64,000 nt of DNA from Fluviicola sp. (GTDB lineage Bacteria > Bacteroidota > Bacteroidia > Flavobacteriales_D > Crocinitomicaceae), in assembly GCA_002734085.1 (NCBI GenBank), contig NVXV01000004.1, positions 76,122 through 140,121 of the forward strand. Direction: 5' to 3'. The position numbers and the translations under genes are program-made. Shown in pieces: positions 25,201 through 34,700 of this stretch. The notes beneath the pieces were generated by a model that saw only the letters and a program-made list of their open reading frames with translations, was not told the DNA's origin and searched no databases. Positions within the stretch are counted from its first letter, which is position 1. The number at the start of each line of letters is the position of its first letter.

Positions 25201-28137
25201 TACTTTAACCGAACCTGTAATAATATATGGTTTTGGCGCTTCAGCAGCTAATCCTGCATCGGCACTTACACTAAAGCCAAACTTAAAGATGTAAAGACCA
25301 ACTTTTCCACCCATTTGAATGGATGCGCCATATTGCTTAGGTTTGAATGCTATTCTACCTGCAACATCTATGTATGCTCTTAACTCAGCTCTTAAAGGAC
25401 CGAATTTTTCATCAAATTCAAATTTAGCTCCTGCACCTGCTTTAATGCCCGACGCCGATAACATCAGGTAGAAATAAGCATCAAATAGTTCTAATAAACG
25501 AACATTAACTCGACTTGACTCCGGTAAATCTCTACCTATGTTGATATACCAAGCAGATGAGTCATTAAAGAAAAAGCCCATTTCTATTAATGCATCTACT
25601 TTGGCAATACTACCTATTGTAGCTTTGTCATCCGGTAAATTATATTTTACTCCAAATGCAGCTTCGACAGATTGACTGCTAATTGAAAGCATAGCAAAGA
25701 AAGGTGGGTCTTGAGTGGTATCTAATCCAATTCTTTCTTTGAGCATTTGAGCTTGTCCTTGTAAAAGGAATACTTCCGGAAGTGAAAGCAAGAAGAATAT
25801 TTTACTTGAGAATGCTTTTCCTGTATCACTGGCTGTTGCCAACGAGACTCCTGCACCCAATGAAAAGCCATTGGTTTGATCAAACTTTGAAACTTGAATT
25901 CCTTCTTTATAATCCTGAGCAATTTTAGCCTTATAATACTCCCACCATTTACCATCGTCTGCTACTCCTGCTGCACTTCTTGTTGCTGCATAACGCTGAC
26001 CTACCAATGCTCTGAAACCATAAATTCCGAGACCTGTAGGGCCTAAAGGAATTGGAGTTGAAATTTCAAGACCGATATCAACAATAAATGCAGGCACTTT
26101 TGGGTTTAATCGCATGGCTGCACTTCCACCCATTTTAAGTTTTGGAAGTACAAACTCAATTCCTCCTGCGTATTCCGTACCTGCTGCTTCGTTACCCGGA
26201 GCGGGGTCTTTCATTGCTAAATAACCGCTTAAGAGTAAAGCAGCGTCTTTTGGTTTTGCATTACCTGGGATTATGATATCTATACCTATTCCTTGAATTC
26301 TTACGAATCTGTGAGGATCATAACTAGGATCTTCATCGTTATCAACTGTGAAGTAAAATTTAATGCCATCGCCTCTTGCATCTACACCTCCAGGATTTAC
26401 GCTGATTCCTCCACTGAATTCAAAGAATTTATATTTTCTTTCATCTCCTTCATGAACTTGGGTGTGTGAACCAAATCCGATTGCTGTAATGGATAGTTCT
26501 ACTGGTCCAACTTTGAGTGAAAGTGCTGTGGGCAATACTAATGTTCCACCTTCAAGTTCTACTTCACCGTCTTGCCAAATAATTAGTTTTTGTATGTTTA
26601 TTTCATCCGGTAGGAATTGTCCAATTGTACCTCCCTGGTCTTTAAATTCAATCCCACCTGAAACAGCTACAAAGAATCGGTCTTCTTTTCTTCCCACAGT
26701 CAGACTGTCTATTCTAACATCTAGGATATTTGGGATGCTTAATGCTGTTATTCCTTGGTCTTCGGAGGCTGTTACGGAGAATTCGCCGTCTGTACCTATG
26801 TTGACATTAATATTTATTTCTGCATCGTCACCAGTTGTGTCTTTGAAGCCGGGGATTTTTAGTGTTCCGTTTATGTTAGAAGCTATTATTGAGTTTTGTT
26901 GAAATGTAACATCAACTGTGTTCAATGATGAATTAAACCCACCACCAAAATTAGCTTCAATTAAAGCCGGGTCTGGATCATTAGGGTTAATAGCCTCTAT
27001 ACCAATTGTACCTGAAAAACCCCCTGTACCAATTATTAAATTACTTCCCTTAATAACTCCAGATGAACCAGCTCCCTGATTGAATAAAGGAGGTAATTTA
27101 ATCGTTGCTTCTTGAATATATACACCAACAAAATCATCAGGACGACCATCTGCAGTTGCTTCAGGAATATTTTCTGTTCGACTTATGTCAAGTTTAGCTC
27201 CTGAAAAATCAATTTCAAAACCAGTATTACCAATCATGGAAGGGTGGCTTAAGTTTGCTACCAATTGAAGATCATACCCAATTCCAGTTTCAGAACTATA
27301 AGAGAATGTTGCTGCATCAAATACAAGAGTTGATTTAATTGTTTCGTCTGGAATAGGCTCACCACCTATACCATCAAGTGGTACTAAAATATTTCTAGGA
27401 AACTCCAAACCAACACCTAGTTCAAGTGAAGCATTTATCTTTGGTGTTACAAGATCTTTAATAAACTCTTCAGTAGATGGTCCAAAAAATCCTGAAAAAA
27501 AGTTGTTTAAATTAGTGCGTGTGTTGCCATCACTTAATCCGTCTAAAATATAAATTGCAAAAACAATAACCCCAGCATCTTCAAGACTTGGTTCAGAATT
27601 AATTAAACCTACAACCTCCTGAATTGGTTCGGAGCTTGTGGGGTGAGGGATAGTTGTTCCGTAAAATGTGTTTAGATCATCAACAAAATCATTGATGCTT
27701 ATTCCAAAGACACTCAAGGCATGACTGATAAGGTTAGTTTCAGATATGCCAAGAACATTAGTAGCAAGATCAAAAAAATCTGCTCCTTTAAACGAAAAAT
27801 TAGCTAAGTTAAAACTCCTTAAATAAGCAAGTATGCCCCATTCATAACTCACAATGATTGGAAATTCAGAAATATCTGGTGCTAAAGGATCATGAGAAGG
27901 GTTTAATATCAAAAACATTCCTGTTCCCGGTATTTCAACATCAATTCGTTGCTTACTAACAATACTAAGACTGTAAAAAGCAGCATCACCACGTGCATTC
28001 TTTGAATATTGAAGGTCTCGGTAATGGATATTACTTAAAAGATTACTTATGCCGTCTTTTACAAAACCCAGTTGATCTGGAAGTGCTTCTACTTCAAGTA
28101 TATTTGAAATTGGTTGATAAAATGTTTCGCCTGCCAT
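22252..28137 (-). CDS. Giant 1961-aa protein with long amphipathic beta region (DUF6603-like?)
   Basis: The frame extends to 28242. I chose the ATG at 28137 (MAGETFYQPI) because the longer form would overlap the preceding gene and adds an unconvincing basic leader. There is no signal peptide. Residues 200-1000 are rich in Gly and alternate polar and hydrophobic residues, for example VDIGLEISTPIPLGPTGLGI and FGFSVSADAGLAAEA, suggesting a large beta-sheet, barrel or solenoid. The pattern reminds me of DUF6603 proteins, but that needs a profile search. The C-terminal half is more acidic and cysteine-containing (VEACECE, CFDDCTTF). It sits between the small secreted protein and the 1893-aa giant. 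Function unknown. Confidence 0.7.
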   Translation of the reverse strand: MAGETFYQPISNILEVEALPDQLGFVKDGISNLLSNIHYRDLQYSKNARGDAAFYSLSIVSKQRIDVEIPGTGMFLILNPSHDPLAPDISEFPIIVSYEWGILAYLRSFNLANFSFKGADFFDLATNVLGISETNLISHALSVFGISINDFVDDLNTFYGTTIPHPTSSEPIQEVVGLINSEPSLEDAGVIVFAIYILDGLSDGNTRTNLNNFFSGFFGPSTEEFIKDLVTPKINASLELGVGLEFPRNILVPLDGIGGEPIPDETIKSTLVFDAATFSYSSETGIGYDLQLVANLSHPSMIGNTGFEIDFSGAKLDISRTENIPEATADGRPDDFVGVYIQEATIKLPPLFNQGAGSSGVIKGSNLIIGTGGFSGTIGIEAINPNDPDPALIEANFGGGFNSSLNTVDVTFQQNSIIASNINGTLKIPGFKDTTGDDAEININVNIGTDGEFSVTASEDQGITALSIPNILDVRIDSLTVGRKEDRFFVAVSGGIEFKDQGGTIGQFLPDEINIQKLIIWQDGEVELEGGTLVLPTALSLKVGPVELSITAIGFGSHTQVHEGDERKYKFFEFSGGISVNPGGVDARGDGIKFYFTVDNDEDPSYDPHRFVRIQGIGIDIIIPGNAKPKDAALLLSGYLAMKDPAPGNEAAGTEYAGGIEFVLPKLKMGGSAAMRLNPKVPAFIVDIGLEISTPIPLGPTGLGIYGFRALVGQRYAATRSAAGVADDGKWWEYYKAKIAQDYKEGIQVSKFDQTNGFSLGAGVSLATASDTGKAFSSKIFFLLSLPEVFLLQGQAQMLKERIGLDTTQDPPFFAMLSISSQSVEAAFGVKYNLPDDKATIGSIAKVDALIEMGFFFNDSSAWYINIGRDLPESSRVNVRLLELFDAYFYLMLSASGIKAGAGAKFEFDEKFGPLRAELRAYIDVAGRIAFKPKQYGASIQMGGKVGLYIFKFGFSVSADAGLAAEAPKPYIITGSVKVCVEVLKKERCAKFEFSWVKDNSLDQSENEIMDRPFAGKAVNMLSRETFDLFTSSSALSSINKSSMDNYVIPMDSFLDFEFLKGVKPSANVKSEFGGNTQTSKYVDYVSPQKAKSSRVRHEYHLHNIKIHAWDDNANSWVPYDIYDAATQLFLAPFITADPATLKKGFWQYQTPGLHNKLRVLAQSPLSFLSQGSGQPGDIVVEGLGITTETIYCPPDPVEKTCIDFTDLGKGAQPGDIVLNIPADQIIFYQQFLFKINGNDANIVFYPHDDFINALALRDNDELEMVFNEPMTCITFKIKTIAPNVKIHFYERVTLPDLAPTNMPQFAYELVETKTVASLDLSNPVIYDDINKPIDKVIVEACECETPEDDTPFVCNADITKQAKDLENFLDQLAINKHHTANINLYPTHNDLYDGVFQNTSLYPDVIQKRLVLQSTVDTITEDQLILSIKDNFGFQCFISLQSDNPPINWNSIIGFTNLRPYNTSLGQNFEFEIDANLSDGSTITLTGKSCYPIIECFDDCTTFIYQFCFLSLDDAVNNDNLPDTNDVQDDSDAYTEGFNKMIQPVWRPNTYYAIEIEVENKLFENTPSNSLTNYLRKHIFGFKTKGPIGHFHQGNSRYDDLESKDREAEFKLANLQHYIDYEKSYPNADGALIKAKPLFYINPKLSLFYIKNYVYEFYRNWDEYLNNTEVEIELESLILDPAPDTSQPPFQAISVAWLANNLPSFALDVNTLNNLAENGEACVNTTPLSPMGMNSEVAIDELKPLKLYTAIYNAKYTIDSNTDLEEVHRHVFQTSRYGTFEEQINSYILETDPDDNSIITKSAIFDVEIDNVTPAMITTASEILSGTLDENDPLVQEFADSYDRLLDGVLKTGALHPAVTTEFNVIKNDSGDVLGVLIRNPEPFNDPKIPNAEILDTIEATLGGNTLDKKIFSKDYKNVFLSNGTMNITTGIYEFVFDYKQWDGAQYTSLVTVNVSIEIN

Positions 28138-28201
28138 AATTGTCTTTTTAGGGTTGTATTTATTAGACTTATCTATCTGAATTAATATGTCTATCCTTGT
28201 A

Positions 28202-28747
28202 TCATTTTTTATTTTGATTAATATGAGATGCATCCCAATCAACTCCTTTTATTTTGATACAAGAGTCCTTTTCTTCTATCTCTGTACAGTTTTTCACTTC
28301 TAAATCACCTCGATGATAATAATTTACATCCTTTGCTAAATTAAATTCATAAGTTCCGGGAGTAAATCGAATTTCGTCAATTATAAGCTGCTCACTTAAA
28401 TTTCCATCCATAAATATTTTGAAGACCATCGACTCTTTGCTGTTTTTATTTTTTAGAATGAAAGAATATTCATTGTAGCGGGGAACTTTAATTGATACAA
28501 TGAACATTCTACAAACAGTATCATATCTAATCAGATCATTGCTTTCATTTAGGGACATTTCATCCCCATTCCAAGAATCCACATAGGAATAACTTGAATC
28601 GTTTGGTTTAATGATTTTACCACCTGCGTCACTTAAACTAAACTTCAATTTTAAGGTTGAAGTCTGCTGTGATAATGATATATTCGTAGTAAGTACCAAA
28701 CAATTAATTGCTATTATTAAAACGGTTATATTCTTTATGACTATCAT
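28202..28747 (-). CDS. Small secreted protein of unknown function
   Basis: This 181-aa protein has an N-terminal hydrophobic signal (ITVLIIAINCLVLTTNISLS) with a probable cleavage before QQTST. The rest is predicted beta-rich with charged residues and ends in a cysteine-bearing KNCTEIEEKDSCIKI stretch. The start codon overlaps the stop of the 2794-aa subtilase by four bases (ATGA), so its translation is coupled to the protease. It is one of only three products in this run with an export signal. I know no family. Confidence 0.65.
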   Translation of the reverse strand: MIVIKNITVLIIAINCLVLTTNISLSQQTSTLKLKFSLSDAGGKIIKPNDSSYSYVDSWNGDEMSLNESNDLIRYDTVCRMFIVSIKVPRYNEYSFILKNKNSKESMVFKIFMDGNLSEQLIIDEIRFTPGTYEFNLAKDVNYYHRGDLEVKNCTEIEEKDSCIKIKGVDWDASHINQNKK

Positions 28748-31700
28748 GGTTGTATACTATTTATTAAAATTACTTCTATTTCATTAATGAGATCAATTGT
28801 ATTCGTAGCTGAAAAATCATTCGTCGTGGTTTGACCATGGCTATTTAAAGGTCTCTTAAATTGAATCAATGGAACATGCAAATGACCTGTGGGTAAGCTT
28901 GAATTAGTATTAGCTCTAATTCGTGATACACGATAAAAAACCTCATTAGATAAATAAGAACCTCCTGAACCTCTGATTGCTTTAATTTGATCCTGAACTT
29001 GATTTATAGGTAAATTGGATCCTGTAAGCTCAACATGACCTTGTATCGAATCATTAGTATTTTTTTCTACAACACCACTAAACTTTATTTCATATTCATA
29101 AGTTTGATTGAAATAAATCCTGTACTTCGCTCCAGATGGATTAGTTGTCGGAACCATTTTGTCTTCAGGCAGTTCACTTTCATAAAACTCATCTCCTTGA
29201 ACTGAACTAGGAAAAGGTATATTTCTTATACATTCATTTCCTCTAGTACCACCTCTAGTTCTTGATGCAAATCTATCAACGTCAAATCGAAAAACACCAC
29301 CCTGACTCATAGTTACAATCTCATCAACTGGAGTATAACCTGGATGAGAAGGGTCTATGAACTGGGTAAAAAACTCTTCTATTATGCCTTCACCATTATC
29401 TTGGTCAAAATCGCGATACCTCACAGGTAAAATCGCAGATTGAATAACTGCATCATTAGGAGATCCAGGAATTGTTTCACCATGTAGTTTTAATGCTGCA
29501 GCTCCAGAAGGATTACTTTGCAATATATTCACATCAAGAAAGAAAGGATCATATCCAGTAACCAAGATTTTCTTATTAGTTGTTGAACCAAAATCAATAT
29601 CATTATAACCTCGAGACAACTTTTCAAAAAGACGTACGAGTTCATTTCTTGCTGATAATGACTGAAGAACAAATGGGTGACTTTTTAAGGTCACAAGCAT
29701 TTTAATCCTTGCCCAATATAAGATACGGTCGTCAGGTCTAACATTTTTCACATATTCCCTTGCCCTATCTAATATTTTTGGTGCATAGTCATTAATGTGT
29801 CCTTCAAGATTGGATTTTGAATTTACATCATTAACAACCGCAGATACATCGCTCGTAAAATCGTCAACAACAGTACGCATTGGTAGAGTACCTGATATTG
29901 AACCTTCTTTATCCAAATCAATGAAGTGATCTTCCCAAGACTTTTTAGTTAAATGTAGCTTACCATCAACAGTAGAATTTGAAATACCAGGTGAGACTTC
30001 TATCACAGTATCTCCACTAACTATTGAAAGATTAACAACTGTATATAGACCATCATTACCTGTTGATCCAGCAATTTTGACATTATCATTTATAGCTAAA
30101 TAATCCAACTTATCTCCAGTAATTGTAACCGAGTTCGCTCCAGTATCTACATTGTCAATATTTCTCGGGAATGAACCAGTTGACGTGGGACGATCAGTGA
30201 CCCCGTGATTCTCTTCACAGCTTCTAATATATACAGTCGGAAGAGGCTCGTCTACGGAAAAGGCATCTGTAAAAAACAATAATCCATCAGTTGAATAAAC
30301 TTCAATATCTGTAGAAGGGAACACATTTGCATACTCGCCATTTGTGTCTAATCCTTGCATACCTACTTTATATTTAGTAAAACCTAATCCTGATCCAATT
30401 TCATCTAAAATTGCTGTTGCAGGGTAATCATTACTTAATCCAGAAAGTCCTTCTAAGATATCAAATTCGGGTCTCGACAACCCTAAAATCATCATAGCTT
30501 GAGCAGGTGCAGATTCCACTGAAGTAGGTTCAAGCTTTAGGGATGTGATTGGAGTACCTGCATCATCTAATACATCAAAATGCAATCGATAACCCGCAAA
30601 ACTCATTGCTTCTTCAAAGAAGCTTGATTTTTTACTGGTACCGCCTGTTAAACCGTTTAATGGAGGAAATAAAACAGGTGTTTTGAACGAATCTAAAGCA
30701 GAAGCGTAAAATATTACACGTCCACCTCCCGGAGTAGAAGTGTCTTCAACTGCAACTCCTCTTTCTGCTACATAACCGAAATCGTTTACTGAGGCATCAA
30801 TATATTTTTTGTCCTGAATTCCTATCCATTTGATGTTATTATCTGAATTCCATGGAATAATATCCAAATTTACAGGACCAAAAACATTGTCGAGGTATGA
30901 TTCTGTTTTAATTGCCTTAGGAATTGAAGTCCAACTAACCGAGGCATCAATTTGTCTAGAATAATGAAGTTTCAATAACCATGAAATGTTTTGTTTATTA
31001 CCACTAACATCAGGATCATCCGTATTAGGTTGTTCAAAAGTGAGTTCTTCTGTTTCAAGGTTGCCTGACTGTAATAAATTATTTCCTTCAATAAATCGAC
31101 CGCCTTCTGCTTTCGTCAAATCTTGTAAGCCTCCATGTTCTATGTAGAGAATTGGTTTAGGATTCTCATCAGCACGTAATTTAAAAGAGAAATCATGAGT
31201 ATCATTTGTAGTTGCCAATGAAATTGAATTTAAAATCAATATCGGCCAACCTTCAATACCATATTTCTGAGCGTTGAAACTACCCGAAGGATCAGTTTTT
31301 ACTTGAATATTAAACTCGTCAACAGAGCCATCATTATAATGTTCGAAAAAATTATATGAATTGCCGAGTTCATTTCTTATATCAATATATGTTGTGTTTT
31401 TTGTGTGAAATTTTTCTATTACATCATCATAAATGTCTTGCTCTTTTTTATCGACTGTATTGTTGGAAGAATCTCGATACTCTACTACTCCATTTTCCTT
31501 TACATGCAATCCATAAAAAGCAGCTGGATCAATGAAGTTGAGAATTTTTTCTCTTTCGAGTTTATTCAAAAACGCATCACTAATTCCACTAATATCTATC
31601 TCTTCATGACTTGAACGTACAAAATCAAAATCAGGGGTAAATTCACCTTCTTCTAGTATTATATCAATCCCGAAAGGTTGGTTGATATCAAACTCTCCCA

Positions 31701-34700
31701 ATCGCACTCCTTTTAGGGCCATTGGCAATTGAAAATCGGGATCGACCTTAAAGAATTCCTGATCTATGGAAGTACTTCCAGTAATAGTAGGGTCATATCC
31801 AATAGCTTTACTCAAGAATGTAGCACCTGTACCGTTTTGACTTTCATGTATATTATAAAGCTCTGCAATCCATTCTGAATTGGAAGGGTCTTTTGGTGTA
31901 ACCTCTGTTGGAGTACTTGTATCTATAAAATCTGATTCTTTTAGACCTCTATAAATAATGTACTTAACTGGTGTAAAACCAGGTATTGGTTGAGTAAATG
32001 GTCTTAGAATTAAATTAACTGTACCTGCAACAACACCCGGTTGCACCATCATTTTTCCTTTTACAATTGCATAGGCGCTTGTATCTACAGTTGCTGTAAA
32101 TCGGCTTGTTACTCTAAATATATCAGTTTCTTCATCCGGTTTGGGACCAAAAGCATGATCTTGGATCTGTGTAAGATTATCCATATCAGCAAAAGCATAA
32201 GATTTTGGAAAAAGTGGGGGTGCTCCCAACAATAGTCCTTTTGATTCTAGGGCTGATTCATTGATATTCACAGATATTGAGCTTTCTGCAACGGAGTATT
32301 TCTCAGAACTTCCAACAGTTTTGTTAATAATGGGCTCTAAAATAATCTTCGAGTATAATTTAGAAACAAAAAAGTCTCCTTCGAAAGAAATATCATCCTG
32401 AACGCCTGTTGCTATTGAAGTAGAGCCAAACAGTGTGGGTGTATTAATATCAAGCCAATCAGGGTTTACTGATGATTCATCTAATAAAACCCAAGCACTT
32501 CCGTTAAAACTGAACTTAGCACTCTGAGGAGTATTCACTTTATCAAATATGGTTGCCTTTACAATAATATCCTCAGTAATAAAGTTGCCAAAATTTGCTC
32601 TGATATTAATTTTAAATCCTTTTTGTACAATTGTTCCAAATTCATCAACTTCAATCAATTCTTCCAGTTCGTTTAATCCTGTAGAGTCTTTAAATTCAAA
32701 TTCACTGAAAAAAATCTCTCTATAGGAGATATTATTATTATTTTCTGGACCTAACCCTATTTCAATAGGAGATCCAATACCATCAACGACAACACCATCA
32801 TGGGGTGTGATTTCTCCAATCAAAAATATTCTACATTCATTATCATTCTTTGGTATTATACTACTAGGCCATAAAACTTTAACAATTTGATTCTCTCCAG
32901 GATTAATTGACTCAAGATCAGCATTATCTACATTATAGATCTCACAAGCACTTAAATCAGTAAAAAAAGGTTCTACCATGTCAGTCAATGGAACTGAATC
33001 ATCCCAACTCTGCGGAAAATGAAACGGTGTGGGTCCAACTAATGGTTCACCTTCACTTAATGCAACATAAAACCTTGCCTGTGCATCAAGACTTGTAAGT
33101 TCATTACCTCTATTTATAGCTCTGATATAAATCCACCGATCACTTAAAGGATCCAATTGGATTATCCATTTATTACCTAACGTGTGACCTGATGAACTCT
33201 CAAACTTGACCAATATAAGTTCAATCTCTTTATAGCTAGTATAATCTGAGAGTGCAAGCCCATTATTCTGCTCAACACCATCTTTACTCCATTTAAATGT
33301 ATCTGGTCCCACCCCATCTATCTCTATTTCATATTCTTGTACACTTGTAGCTTGAGAAATTCCTTTTACTTTCAAATCATTCAAGTCACCCGAACCCCCT
33401 ACGAATGAAGGCCTAGCAACTCCGCTCTTGGGGTTTTCATGAGGAACATCATTGATGTCTAACCCCTCAAAGGCTTCATTTACATTTGTCAGCCAGATAT
33501 CAGGACTACTAATAGGGTTTACACTTAAATTTGTAATCACTGTACCACTGTCTCCTATAAAATTTCTTAGCATTAAATCTCGATGATCATGACTATATTC
33601 AAAAGCATTTTTGACAGCTTTTAAAGCGTCTAAGCGACCATAACCAAATTCTGAGTTCCAAACGGGTGATCTTCCTCCCTGAACATTTACCCCAGATGCA
33701 TGATCAAAAAGTAGTGGTTCAATAGTAAGAAAATCTCCTGTCTTATCAATAATAACTGAAAAATCTCTCGGTGAAGTTCCAATTTGGATTCCCTGTCCTT
33801 CTTTAAGTCCTAATCCAGAAGTTACTTTTATTACAGTATCTCCTTGGGACGCTTGAACAGCTAAAGTAGTTGGAGATCCCACTGGTATAATATTATCAAA
33901 ACTGTCAAGTATTGATTGAGAAAGATTGTCTTTCCATTCTTTAAAGTTGTTCAAACGTACTTTAATTGTAGAATTTCTTAAAATTTCTCGCACTTCAATC
34001 CACGTCAACGTCGGTTTTACTGTTAATACCAGTGCGCCAATTCCTGCACAATATGGAGCAGCTGCCGAAGTTCCATTAAACCTGTTTGTATAATGATTAT
34101 TTGCTCCACTAAAAACTCTATCTCCAAAAATCCCATCATTATGTGTATTTAGTGGACCTGAAATTCTAATTTTAGTTCCATCAATAACAGACTGAACATG
34201 TTGAGCTTCAGCATGTGGTGAATCAGGTGGGCCAATAAAAATCCATCGATTAGTTGTAAGATTGGTAGCAATATTAGATGTGTCGTCAATTTCTATTTCA
34301 GTAGATCCGACAACAAGGTCAGATGAATTACTGCTCAAAATATTAATCGTTTCTACTGAACCATAAGTGCTAGATAATGGAGGATAGATTAAAATTTTGG
34401 TCTTATTGGCATGCGCCCCAGATGTTATTTCTTCTACTCCAAATACATTTACATATTCAAAAGAAGAGCCAGTACCAACTTTTATTACAGCTTTAATTGG
34501 TGTTCTGTTTGTAATTTCTTCTGATGTAAATAAGTTATCCACTAAAAGTTCAATATCTCCTGAAGTAGGTTGTTCCAATGAAGTTGTTATGTAACCAATT
34601 TCTGGAAAAGGAATATGCACATTTGAAAATACAGTAGATACGTCTAATGCAAGCTTCCAATATGTTGCGCCATGAATGGTTTCATTTGTAATATTGTTAA

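Noticed and set aside
16549-28137. Giant proteins as phage tail or contractile injection components
   Set aside because: No sheath, tube, baseplate or spike gene is recognisable nearby; a shared beta module alone is too weak.
28138-28242. Longer start of the 1961-aa giant
   Set aside because: It would overlap the upstream secreted-protein gene by 41 bp and adds a basic, unfamily-like leader.
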